From Streptomyces pseudovenezuelae (GTDB lineage Bacteria; Actinomycetota; Actinomycetes; Streptomycetales; Streptomycetaceae), in contig NZ_JARXVH010000008.1 of the NCBI RefSeq assembly GCF_029892565.1, forward strand, positions 310,001-374,000: a stretch of DNA of 64,000 nucleotides. Direction: 5' to 3'. Shown piece by piece: positions 42,622-50,629 of this stretch. Position numbers and translations under genes: made by a program. The notes below the pieces were generated by a model. The model saw only the letters and a list, made by a program, of their open reading frames with translations, had not been told where the DNA came from and did not search any database. How positions within the stretch are numbered: position 1 is the stretch's first letter; every line of letters starts with the position of its first letter.

Positions 42622-42807
42622 CACAGTGAGCGTTGGCCAATGGTGGGCCCCCGCTGATCCGATCTTTACTCGGGGTCCCTGAATTGGAGTAGTCCACCGC
42701 GAGATCGTCGCCTGCGCGGGTGATCGTGGGTGCACCACCCCCAGAGGTGAACCACCTTCTGACCGGGGGGCCGAAAGCCTTCCGGACGGCGAAAGCAGGC
42801 ACGGTTC

Positions 42808-43869
42808 ATGGCGACTTTGTGCAGACCCTCGGTGTCCGTCCCGGAGCACGTCATCACGATGGAGGAGACGCTGGAGCTGGCACGCTCCCGCCACGCCGAC
42901 CACCCCCAACTGCCGCTGGCCCTCCGGCTGATCGAGAACACCGGCGTGCGCACGCGGCACATCGTGCAGCCCATCGAGGAGACCCTCAAGCACCCCGGGT
43001 TCGAGGACCGCAACAGGATCTACGTGGCCGAGGCGAAGGCCCGGGTCCCGGCAGTGGTGCAGCGGGCCCTCGACGACGCGGAGCTCCTCACCAGCGACAT
43101 CGACGTGATCATCTACGTCTCGTGCACGGGCTTCATGATGCCCTCGCTCACGGCCTGGCTGATCAACGAGATGGCCTTCGACGCCACCACGCGCCAGATC
43201 CCCATAGCCCAGCTGGGCTGCGCGGCCGGCGGCGCGGCGATCAACCGCGCGCACGACTTCTGCACGGCCTACCCCCAGGCCAACGCGCTCATCGTGGCCT
43301 GCGAGTTCTGCTCGCTGTGCTACCAGCCCACCGACCTCGGCATCGGCTCCCTGCTGTCCAACGGCCTCTTCGGCGACGGGATCGCCGCCGCCGTGGTGCG
43401 GGGACAGGGCGGCGAGGGCATCAAGCTGGAGCGCAACGGCTCGTACCTGATCCCCAAGACCGAAGAGTGGATCATGTACGACGTCCGGGCCACCGGGTTC
43501 CACTTCCTGCTGGACAAGCGGGTGCCGGCCACCATGGAGCCCCTCGCACCGGCGCTCCAGGACCTCGCGGGACTGCACGGCTGGGACGCCGCTGACCTGG
43601 ACTTCTACATAGTCCACGCGGGCGGGCCCCGAATACTCGACGACCTCAGCAAGTTCCTGCAGGTCGACCCGCACGCCTTCCGCTTCAGCCGGGCCACGCT
43701 CACCGAGTACGGCAACATCGCCAGCGCCGTCGTCCTGGACGCGCTGCGCCGGCTCTTCGACGAGGGCGGCGCCCAGCACCGGGCCCGCGGGCTGCTCGCC
43801 GGGTTCGGACCCGGCATCACCGCCGAGATGGCCCTGGGCCGCTGGCACCGGGACGACGAAACGACGTGA
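42808..43869 (+). CDS. rppA: Type III polyketide synthase RppA (1,3,6,8-tetrahydroxynaphthalene synthase)
   Basis: 353-residue chalcone-synthase-like enzyme that condenses five malonyl-CoA units to 1,3,6,8-tetrahydroxynaphthalene. The catalytic triad is Cys138 in QLGCAAGG, His in YIVHAGGPRI and Asn in TEYGNIAS. The whole chain is very close to S. coelicolor RppA as I remember it, including the starting MATLCRPSVSVPEHVITMEET. It is followed after one base by a CYP158-type P450 and then a cupin, the known flaviolin/biflaviolin arrangement. The red-brown polymer made by this pathway protects against UV. Confidence 0.96.
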   Translation: MATLCRPSVSVPEHVITMEETLELARSRHADHPQLPLALRLIENTGVRTRHIVQPIEETLKHPGFEDRNRIYVAEAKARVPAVVQRALDDAELLTSDIDVIIYVSCTGFMMPSLTAWLINEMAFDATTRQIPIAQLGCAAGGAAINRAHDFCTAYPQANALIVACEFCSLCYQPTDLGIGSLLSNGLFGDGIAAAVVRGQGGEGIKLERNGSYLIPKTEEWIMYDVRATGFHFLLDKRVPATMEPLAPALQDLAGLHGWDAADLDFYIVHAGGPRILDDLSKFLQVDPHAFRFSRATLTEYGNIASAVVLDALRRLFDEGGAQHRARGLLAGFGPGITAEMALGRWHRDDETT

Positions 43870-43870
43870 C

Positions 43871-45088
43871 ATGAGCGACGACACGATCACCGAGACCTTC
43901 CTGCCCCCGATCCACGACTGGCCGGCGCGCGACCTGACCGGAGTCGACTTCGACCCGGTGCTGGCCCAGCTGATGCGCGAGGGCCCCGTCACCCGGATCC
44001 GGCTGCCCAACGGCGAGGGCTGGGCCTGGCTGGTCACCCGCTACGACGACGTACGCATGGTGACCAACGACCCCCGGTTCAGCCGTGAGGCGGTCATGGA
44101 CCAGCCGGTCACCCGGCTCGCCCCGCATTTCATCCCGCAGCGCGGTGCGGTCGGATTCCTCGACCCGCCCGACCACACCCGGCTGCGCCGCTCGGTCGCC
44201 GCCGCGTTCACGGCGAAGGGCGTGGAGCGGGTGCGCGAGAAGTCGCGCGCGCTGCTCGACGAACTCATCGACGAACTGGTCCAGGACGGGTCGCCCGCCG
44301 ACCTCACGGCCACCGTCCTCAGCCCGTTCCCCATCGCGGTGATCTGCGAGCTGATGGGCGTGCCGGCCGCCGACCGGCACGGCATGCACACCTGGACCCA
44401 GCTGATCCTGTCCTCCTCGCACGGCAAGGAGGTCAGCGAGCAGGCCAAGCAGGAGATGGGCGCCTACTTCGCCGACCTCATCGGCCTGCGGGAGGGCAGC
44501 TCCGCCGAGGACGTCACCTCCCTGCTCGGCGCCGCCGTGGGCCGCGGCGAGGTGACGCTCGACGAGGCCGTCGGACTCGCGGTGCTACTGCAGATCGGCG
44601 GCGAGGCGGTCACGAACAACAGCGGCCAGATGTTCTACCTGCTGCTCACCCGCCCCGACCTGGCCGAACGCCTACGCGCCGAGCCGGAGATCCGCCCCAA
44701 GGCCATCGACGAACTCCTGCGCTACATCCCGCACCGCAACGCGGTCGGCCTGTCCCGCATCGCCATGGAGGACGTGGAGATCCGAGGCGTACGCATCCGC
44801 AAGGACGACCCGATCTACGTCTCCTACCTGGCCGCCAACCGCGACCCGGAGGTCTTCCCCGACCCGGAGAAGATCGACTTCACCCGCAACCCCAACCCGC
44901 ACGTCTCCTTCGGCTTCGGCCCGCACTACTGCCCCGGCGGCATGCTCGCCCGGCTGGAGTCGGAGCTGCTGATCGACGCGCTGCTGGACCGGCTGCCGGG
45001 CCTACGGCTGGCCGTACCCCCGGACCAAGTTCCCTTCAAGAAGGGCGCGTTGATCCGCGGCCCGGAGTCTCTGCCGGTGACATGGTGA
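43871..45088 (+). CDS. Cytochrome P450 CYP158A-type, flaviolin-coupling
   Basis: 405-residue soluble P450. Heme cysteine in FGFGPHYCPGG, ExxR in the IDELLR region, and I-helix GGEAVTNN with Ala246 where most P450s have a threonine. That replacement is a known feature of S. coelicolor CYP158A2, which couples two flaviolin molecules by using substrate water networks. The overall sequence (VTRLAPHFIPQRGAVGFLD) is near CYP158A2. It is one base downstream of rppA and eight bases before the cupin gene, so one transcript. Confidence 0.94.
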   Translation: MSDDTITETFLPPIHDWPARDLTGVDFDPVLAQLMREGPVTRIRLPNGEGWAWLVTRYDDVRMVTNDPRFSREAVMDQPVTRLAPHFIPQRGAVGFLDPPDHTRLRRSVAAAFTAKGVERVREKSRALLDELIDELVQDGSPADLTATVLSPFPIAVICELMGVPAADRHGMHTWTQLILSSSHGKEVSEQAKQEMGAYFADLIGLREGSSAEDVTSLLGAAVGRGEVTLDEAVGLAVLLQIGGEAVTNNSGQMFYLLLTRPDLAERLRAEPEIRPKAIDELLRYIPHRNAVGLSRIAMEDVEIRGVRIRKDDPIYVSYLAANRDPEVFPDPEKIDFTRNPNPHVSFGFGPHYCPGGMLARLESELLIDALLDRLPGLRLAVPPDQVPFKKGALIRGPESLPVTW

Positions 45089-45095
45089 GCGGCCG

Positions 45096-45617
45096 ATGAG
45101 CGCGACAGAGGGCCTGTTGGTCCCTCCGGGCCACGGCCGGATCGTCCAAACCCCCGCCCAGCGCGTGACGTTCAAGGTCACCGGCACGCACTCCCGGACG
45201 GCTTCCACCTTCGAGGTGGAGGTCCCGCCCGGCTTCGACGTCGGCGCCCACGTCCACACCCGCAGCGAGGAACTCTTCTACGTCCTCGAAGGCGAACTGG
45301 ACGTCCTGGCCTTCGAACCGAGGGTACGAACTCCCGACAACTGGCAGCGCTGGGAGTCGAGTTCGGGCACCCGGGTGGTACGAGCCACCCCGGGCACGCT
45401 CATCGCCGTACCCCCCGGCTGCCCCCACGCGTTCGCGAACCCGACGGACACCCCCGCGAGGATGTTCTTCCAGGCGTCCCCGCCCCCGGATCACGAGCGC
45501 TACTTCGAGGAGCTGCTCGAAATCTTGGGCAGCGGGGGTCCGCCGGACCATGCGGCGATCGAAGAACTCCGGGCAAGATACGACATCGAGCAACTCACGC
45601 CTCTGAAACACCGGTGA
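45096..45617 (+). CDS. Cupin-domain protein, probable THN-oxidising monooxygenase (MomA-like)
   Basis: 173-residue single-domain cupin with metal ligands in GAHVHTRSEELFYVLEGELDVL and PPGCPHAFANP. In related clusters a cupin next to rppA and the P450 oxidises tetrahydroxynaphthalene to flaviolin, and that role fits here: rppA makes the naphthol, the cupin makes the quinone, the P450 dimerises it. Assignment is by position and family. ATG at 45096. Confidence 0.85.
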   Translation: MSATEGLLVPPGHGRIVQTPAQRVTFKVTGTHSRTASTFEVEVPPGFDVGAHVHTRSEELFYVLEGELDVLAFEPRVRTPDNWQRWESSSGTRVVRATPGTLIAVPPGCPHAFANPTDTPARMFFQASPPPDHERYFEELLEILGSGGPPDHAAIEELRARYDIEQLTPLKHR

Positions 45618-45624
45618 GTTCGCC

Positions 45625-45682
45625 GACCTCAGGGGCGCGGGGCCGCATCGATTTGCGGCTCCGCCGCGTGGGCGCGACCAGC
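45625..45682 (-). repeat. Dispersed intergenic repeat, copy 2 (inverted)
   Basis: Reverse-complement copy of 42561-42621; 45651-45682 is identical over 32 bases and the rest differs at several positions. It lies immediately after the cupin stop. The two copies bracket the three-gene pigment cluster in opposite orientation. Each could fold into a GC-rich hairpin and act as a transcription end. Confidence 0.75.
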
Positions 45683-45706
45683 ACCCACCGGCCCGCAGCC
45701 GCACAG

Positions 45707-46933
45707 CTACCGAATGGGCATCCCAGAGAGCGTCCGAGCAATCACCAGCCGCTGGATCTCACTCGTGCCCTCGAAGATCGTGTAGATCGCCGCATCCCGG
45801 TGCATCCGCTCCACCGGGTACTCCCTGGTGTAACCGTTGCCGCCCAGAATCTGGATCGCCTGGGCGGTGACCTTCTTCGCCGTCTCACTGGCGAACAGCT
45901 TCGACATCGACCCCTCGGCGGCGGTGAACTGCTTGCCGTTGACCGCCATCCAGGAGGCCCTCCACGTCAACAGCCGGGCCGCGTCGATGGACGTTCGCAT
46001 ATCGGCCAACTGGAAGGCCACACCCTGGTTGTCAATGATGGGCCGCCCGAACTGCTCACGCGTCGTCGCGTACTCGAGGGCCACCTCATAGGCGGCCCGA
46101 GCAGTACCGACCGCCATCGCCGCCACCGCGGGGCGGCTCGCCTCGAACGTGGCCATCGCCGCGTTCTTGACCCGCTCGCCACCCTTCTTGGCCCGCTCCC
46201 GGGCACGGGCAAGGCGCTCGTCGAGCTTCTCCTTGCCGCCGAGAAGGCAGGAACCGGGAACGCGAGCGTCCTCCAGGACGACCTCGGCGGTGTGCGAGGC
46301 ACGAATCCCGTGCTTCTTGAACTTCTGGCCCTGCGAGAGACCGGGCGTACCGGGCGGAACGATGAAGGACGCGTGCCCCTTGGAGCCCAACTCGGGGTCC
46401 ACGACGGCGACGACGACGTGGACGTTGGCGATACCGCCGTTGGTCGCCCAGGTCTTCGTGCCGTTGAGGACCCACTCGTCCTTGGCCTCGTCGTACACGG
46501 CACGCGTGCGCATGGAGGCCACGTCGGAGCCGGCGTCGGGCTCGGAGGAGCAGAACGCGGCGACCTTGACATCGTTGGCATCGCCGTACATCTGGGGGAT
46601 CCAGGTGCCGATCTGCTCCTCGGTGCCGTTGGCGAGGACGCCCACGGCGGCGAGGCCGGTGCCGACTATGGAGAGGGCTATGCCCGCGTCGCCCCAGAAC
46701 AGTTCCTCCATGGCCATCGGTATGCCGAGGCCGGTGGGGTCGAAGTACTGCTGGGCGTAGAAGTCGAGGGAGTAGATGCCCACCTTGGCGGCCTCTTGGA
46801 TGACCGGCCAGGGAGTCTCCTCACGCTCGTCCCATTCGGCGGCCGCGGGGCGGATGACGTCGGCGGCGAAGCCGTGCAGCCAGTCCCGGACCTCCTTCTG
46901 TTCGTCGTTGAGCTCCATGGTGAACTCGGCCAT
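45707..46933 (-). CDS. Acyl-CoA dehydrogenase
   Basis: 408-residue flavoenzyme. Motifs are [33 protein letters not shown], the [12 protein letters not shown] helix and the C-terminal [35 protein letters not shown], with the catalytic glutamate in YTIFEGT. It catalyses the first oxidation of a CoA ester in fatty or branched-chain acid breakdown. ATG at 46933 with GGAGGAGA upstream. Divergent from a TetR regulator across a repeated GTTAC/GTAAC operator. Confidence 0.95.
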   Translation of the reverse strand: MAEFTMELNDEQKEVRDWLHGFAADVIRPAAAEWDEREETPWPVIQEAAKVGIYSLDFYAQQYFDPTGLGIPMAMEELFWGDAGIALSIVGTGLAAVGVLANGTEEQIGTWIPQMYGDANDVKVAAFCSSEPDAGSDVASMRTRAVYDEAKDEWVLNGTKTWATNGGIANVHVVVAVVDPELGSKGHASFIVPPGTPGLSQGQKFKKHGIRASHTAEVVLEDARVPGSCLLGGKEKLDERLARARERAKKGGERVKNAAMATFEASRPAVAAMAVGTARAAYEVALEYATTREQFGRPIIDNQGVAFQLADMRTSIDAARLLTWRASWMAVNGKQFTAAEGSMSKLFASETAKKVTAQAIQILGGNGYTREYPVERMHRDAAIYTIFEGTSEIQRLVIARTLSGMPIR

Positions 46934-46960
46934 GTCTCCTCCAGCGGCGGTACACCTGCA

Positions 46961-46989
46961 TGTTACTAGCGGTAACACTAGCTTGTTAC
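46961..46989. promoter_or_regulatory. TetR operator array: GTTAC-N5-GTAAC-N8-GTTAC
   Basis: TGTTAC (46961-46966) and GTAACA (46972-46977) form perfect six-base arms around TAGCG. A third arm GTTAC at 46985-46989 pairs again with the central GTAAC. It lies 27 bases upstream of the acyl-CoA dehydrogenase and faces the TetR gene, so it likely controls both. Confidence 0.7.
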
Positions 46990-47105
46990 CCATCGGTAGG
47001 AAAAGTCAACTCCTGATGACTCCTCGGCAGCCCGTTCGATGTCACGCTGAGGTCAGGTGTTAGTTTGCGCAGGCGTCACCGAATCAGCACGGGTGGGGAG
47101 AGCTC

Positions 47106-47750
47106 ATGGACACCACGCAGCGGACCGATCAGCAGCGCTCGGCGGACCGCCGCCGGCGTGAGCTGCTGGAGGCCGCCGACAGGGTGGTGCTGCGCGACGG
47201 GCCACAGGCCTCGATGAACGCCATCGCCGCGGAGGCAGGCATCACCAAGCCCATCCTGTACCGCCACTTCGGCGACAAGGGCGGACTCTACGCGGCCCTC
47301 GCCACCCGGCACACGGACGCCCTCCTCGCCTCCCTGCGGGCGGCCCTGGACGCGCCCGCGGAACGCCGGGAACGGGTCGAGGCAACGCTGGACACCTATC
47401 TCGCGGCCATCGAGGCACGGCCCCAGGTGTACCGCTTCCTCATGCATCCGGCGGAGGGTGGACAGACGGCCGACCAGGGCTTCGAGGCCGGCAAGCACTC
47501 GATTCCCCTGCTGCGCCGCATGGGCGAGGAGTTGGCCCAGGTCATCGAGGAGCGGGTGGACCTCGGACCGAACAGTCAGCAACTGGCGCGGGTGTGGGGC
47601 CACGGCATCGTCGGCATGATGCACGCGGCCGGAGACTGGTGGCTCGGCGAACGCCCGTGCTCACGCGCGGAGTTGGTCAGGAGCCTGGCGGACCTGCTGT
47701 GGGGTCGGCTGGCCGCGGCCGGGGACAAGGCCGGCGGGCCGGGCTTCTAG
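47106..47750 (+). CDS. TetR/AcrR-family transcriptional regulator
   Basis: 214-residue repressor. Helix-turn-helix ~15-60 (RRRELLEAADRVVLRDGPQ, then AIAAEAGITKPILYRHFGDKGGLYAAL) and a helical ligand domain. Divergent from an acyl-CoA dehydrogenase with a strong operator between them, so an acyl-CoA or fatty acid is the likely ligand. ATG at 47106 with GGGGAGAG upstream. Confidence 0.93.
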   Translation: MDTTQRTDQQRSADRRRRELLEAADRVVLRDGPQASMNAIAAEAGITKPILYRHFGDKGGLYAALATRHTDALLASLRAALDAPAERRERVEATLDTYLAAIEARPQVYRFLMHPAEGGQTADQGFEAGKHSIPLLRRMGEELAQVIEERVDLGPNSQQLARVWGHGIVGMMHAAGDWWLGERPCSRAELVRSLADLLWGRLAAAGDKAGGPGF

Positions 47751-47776
47751 TTCGGGATGGTTCGGGCCGGCTCCGG

Positions 47777-48322
47777 CTAACTCCGGCGGCTCCAGGAAGC
47801 CTTCGCCGCCTCTCTGAGCACCTTGCGTCTGCGCCATCCCGTGAGGTGATCGACATAGACGCGACCCTCCAAGTGGTCGCACTCGTGCTGGAGGCAGCGT
47901 GCGAAGAAACCCGTGCCGTGCACGGTCACCGGCTCGCCCGTCACCGTGAAGCCCTCGACCACCGCGTGGTCGTAGCGCTCGGTCCCCGCCTCCAGGCCCG
48001 GCAGGGACAGACAGCCCTCCGGGCCGCGGAGCGACACTCCGTCGGTCTCCACCAGGCGCGGGTTGACGAGATGGCCCAGATGACGCACCTCGTCGTCGTC
48101 CGGGCAGTCGTAGACGAAGACCCGCAGGGACTCCCCCACCTGGTTCGCGGCGAGGCCCACTCCCTGTGCGGCGTACATCGTTGCGAACAAGTCCTCGACG
48201 AGGCTCGCGAGTTCGGGGCCGAAGTCGGTGACCTCACGGCAGGGCGTGTGCAGCGGGGCGTCGCCGAACAGCGTGAGGGGCCGGACGCGCCCGCGGGTGC
48301 CCGGAATGGAGCCGTTTCGCAT
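47777..48322 (-). CDS. def: Peptide deformylase
   Basis: 181-residue metalloenzyme removing the formyl group from nascent proteins. All three family motifs are present: GVGLAANQVG, EGCLSLPG (metal Cys) and QHECDHLEG (two metal His and catalytic Glu). The N terminus is slightly extended. The ATG at 48322 has no Shine-Dalgarno; a TACCCT box ends eight bases before it (48330-48335), so translation may be leaderless. Streptomyces usually have several paralogues, so this may not be the only one. Confidence 0.95.
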   Translation of the reverse strand: MRNGSIPGTRGRVRPLTLFGDAPLHTPCREVTDFGPELASLVEDLFATMYAAQGVGLAANQVGESLRVFVYDCPDDDEVRHLGHLVNPRLVETDGVSLRGPEGCLSLPGLEAGTERYDHAVVEGFTVTGEPVTVHGTGFFARCLQHECDHLEGRVYVDHLTGWRRRKVLREAAKASWSRRS

Positions 48323-48329
48323 GGCCGCA

Positions 48330-48335
48330 AGGGTA
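48330..48335 (-). promoter_or_regulatory. -10 box TACCCT of the deformylase gene
   Basis: On the minus strand TACCCT lies seven bases before the ATG, matching a leaderless promoter arrangement. Confidence 0.45.
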
Positions 48336-48365
48336 CGGCGATTCGGGAGTGCGAATGGATCTCGA

Positions 48366-48371
48366 TAGGCT
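48366..48371 (+). promoter_or_regulatory. -10 box TAGGCT upstream of murT-gatD
   Basis: TAGGCT matches the Streptomyces TAGgaT-type -10 and lies 62 bases upstream of the murT ATG. No good -35 was seen. Confidence 0.35.
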
Positions 48372-48433
48372 GGCCACCACCACGTTGCCGTCAGGCAGAG
48401 GCGCGGCGCGTACGCAAGGAGGATCGGGAACTG

Positions 48434-49672
48434 ATGTCAGGCAACTCGGACCCGCTTTCGCCGCGGGCCAAGCTCGCCGTGACCGCCGGCAAGGCGGTCG
48501 CTGCGGCGTCGCGTGCCGCGGGCCGCGGCAGCGGATCGGTGATCGGTGGCCGCGTCGCGCTCAAACTGGACCCCGACCTCCTGGCCAGGCTCGCCCAGAG
48601 CCTGGACGTCGTCCTCGTCTCCGCGACCAACGGCAAGACCACGACCACCCGGCTGATCGCCGAGGCCCTCGGCGCCGCGGGCCCGGTCGTGTCCAACGCG
48701 CTCGGCGCGAACATGCCGGCCGGGATCACCTCCGCCCTCGCGGGCGGCTCGGAGGCGCGCTACGGCGTCATCGAGGTCGACGAGAAGTACCTGGCCGGCG
48801 TGGCCCGCGACACCGACCCCAAGTGCATCGCCCTCCTCAACCTCTCCCGCGACCAGCTCGACCGTGCCGCCGAGACCCGCATGCTCGCCGAGAACTGGCG
48901 CGAGGGGCTGGCGGGTTCGAAGGCCGTCGTCGTCGCCAACGCGGACGACCCGCTGGTCGTGTGGGCCGCCTCCTCCTCCCCCAACGTGATCTGGGTCGCC
49001 GCCGGTCAGATGTGGAAGGACGACGCCTGGTCCTGCCCGTCCTGCGGCGGCGTGATGCAGCGGCCCGGTGACGACTGGTTCTGCGGCGAGTGCGGGTTCC
49101 GCCGCCCGACGCCGAGCTGGGCGCTCTCCGGCGACCACGTGCTCGACCCGCACGGCTCCGCCTGGCCGATCCACCTCCAGCTGCCCGGGCGCGCCAACAA
49201 GGCCAACGCGGCCTCCTCGGCCGCCGTCGCCGCCGTGTTCGGCGTACCGCCGCAGGTCGCCCTGGAGCGCATGTACCAGGTGCAGGCCGTGGCCGGCCGC
49301 TACGACGTCGTGCAGTTCCAGCAGCGCGACCTGCGACTGCTGCTCGCCAAGAACCCGGCGGGCTGGCTCGAAACGTTCAGCCTGATCGATCCGCCGCCCA
49401 CCCCGGTGATCCTCTCCGTGAACGCGCGGGGCGCCGACGGCACCGACACCTCCTGGCTGTGGGACGTCGACTACACCCGGCTGAGCGGCCACCCGATCTG
49501 CGTCGTCGGCGACCGCAAGCTCGACCTCGCCGTCCGCCTGGAGGTCGCCAACCAGCACTTCCAGGTCTGCGACAACCTCGACCAGGCGGTGCAGCAGTGC
49601 CCGCCCGGGCGCATCGAGGTCATCGCCAACTACACCGCGTTCCAGGATCTGCGCCGCCGCGTCGGCAACTGA
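48434..49672 (+). CDS. murT: Lipid II isoglutaminyl synthase, MurT subunit (Mur ligase-like)
   Basis: 412-residue Mur-ligase-fold protein. ATP loop SATNGKTTTTRL, a ribbon-like zinc insertion (CPSCGG...CGECGF, ~198-222) that defines MurT, and the C-terminal DUF1727 domain. With GatD it amidates D-glutamate of lipid II to D-isoglutamine, needed for peptidoglycan cross-linking. The ATG at 48434 follows AAGGAGG at 48416-48422. gatD starts 16 bases after its stop. Confidence 0.96.
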   Translation: MSGNSDPLSPRAKLAVTAGKAVAAASRAAGRGSGSVIGGRVALKLDPDLLARLAQSLDVVLVSATNGKTTTTRLIAEALGAAGPVVSNALGANMPAGITSALAGGSEARYGVIEVDEKYLAGVARDTDPKCIALLNLSRDQLDRAAETRMLAENWREGLAGSKAVVVANADDPLVVWAASSSPNVIWVAAGQMWKDDAWSCPSCGGVMQRPGDDWFCGECGFRRPTPSWALSGDHVLDPHGSAWPIHLQLPGRANKANAASSAAVAAVFGVPPQVALERMYQVQAVAGRYDVVQFQQRDLRLLLAKNPAGWLETFSLIDPPPTPVILSVNARGADGTDTSWLWDVDYTRLSGHPICVVGDRKLDLAVRLEVANQHFQVCDNLDQAVQQCPPGRIEVIANYTAFQDLRRRVGN

Positions 49673-49688
49673 CACTCAGGGGACTTTT

Positions 49689-50417
49689 GTGAGCGACAAC
49701 AGCCTGCGGGTCGTGTGGATCTACCCCGACCTGCTCAGCACGTACGGCGACCAGGGCAACGTCCTGGTCGTGGAGCGCCGGGCCCGGCAGCGCCGCCTCG
49801 ACGTGGCGCGCCTCGACGTGCGCAGCGACCAGCCCATCCCGACCTCGGGCGACATCTACCTGATCGGCGGCGGTGAGGACCGGCCGCAGCGGCTCGCGGC
49901 CGAGCGGCTGCGCCGGGACGGCGGTCTGCACCGGGCCGTGGAGAACGGAGCGATCGTCTTCTCCGTCTGCGCCGGCTACCAGATCCTCGGCCACGAGTTC
50001 ATCAACGACCTCGGCCAGCGCGAGCCCGGCCTCGGGCTGCTCGACGTGGTCTCGGTGCGCGGCGAGGGCGCGCGGTGCGTCGGCGACGTCCTCGGCGACA
50101 TCGACCCGCGCCTGGGCCTGCCGCCGCTGACCGGCTTCGAGAACCACCAGGGCATCACCCATCTCGGGCCGTCGGCCCGCCCGTTCGCCCAGGTCCGCCT
50201 CGGCAACGGCAACGGCACGGGCGACGGCACGGAGGGCGCGTACAACGACACGGTCTTCGGTACGTACATGCACGGCCCGGTGCTGGCGCGCAACCCGCTC
50301 ATCGCCGACCATCTGCTGAAGCTCGCGCTCGACGTGAACGCGCTGCCGCCGACGGACGACCGGTGGTACGAGGCGCTGCGCAACGAGCGCATCGCTTCGG
50401 CGCAGCAACCTGCGTGA
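49689..50417 (+). CDS. gatD: Lipid II isoglutaminyl synthase, GatD glutamine amidotransferase subunit
   Basis: 242-residue class I (triad) glutamine amidotransferase of the CobB/CobQ-like group. Nucleophile Cys in VFSVCAGYQILG and His in GTYMHGPVLARNP. It releases ammonia from glutamine for MurT. GTG start at 49689 with GGGGA upstream. The C-terminal tail after residue ~225 is variable. Confidence 0.95.
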   Translation: MSDNSLRVVWIYPDLLSTYGDQGNVLVVERRARQRRLDVARLDVRSDQPIPTSGDIYLIGGGEDRPQRLAAERLRRDGGLHRAVENGAIVFSVCAGYQILGHEFINDLGQREPGLGLLDVVSVRGEGARCVGDVLGDIDPRLGLPPLTGFENHQGITHLGPSARPFAQVRLGNGNGTGDGTEGAYNDTVFGTYMHGPVLARNPLIADHLLKLALDVNALPPTDDRWYEALRNERIASAQQPA

Positions 50418-50480
50418 TCACAGTGGCGGGCAGCCGGCCCGACACCTGCGCGCCGGCCTCTCGTAACCAGCCCGTCTGAA

Positions 50481-50506
50481 ACCCCGTCCGCACAGGTGAG
50501 CGGGGT
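50481..50506 (+). terminator. Weak hairpin after gatD
   Basis: ACCCCG / CGGGGT, six-base stem with a 14-base loop, about 65 bases beyond the gatD stop. It may end the murT-gatD transcript before the pfkA promoter. Confidence 0.35.
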
Positions 50507-50552
50507 CGTCCAGCAGGCGGACGCACGGTGCTGCCCCGCCCCCTGGTGCCGC

Positions 50553-50558
50553 TAGGGT
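50553..50558 (+). promoter_or_regulatory. -10 box TAGGGT upstream of pfkA
   Basis: TAGGGT, a common Streptomyces -10 form, lies 72 bases upstream of the pfkA start. The -35 region is not recognisable. Confidence 0.35.
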
Positions 50559-50629
50559 GGCGGGGTTCGAGCCGGACAATGTGGTCTGGTCCCGGCGCAC
50601 GTTCAACGGTGAGAAGGTTCTTTCGGGCT

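Noticed and set aside
42525-42807. Small RNA or riboswitch in the gap before rppA
   Set aside because: Apart from the dispersed repeat I see no conserved RNA structure or known riboswitch element.
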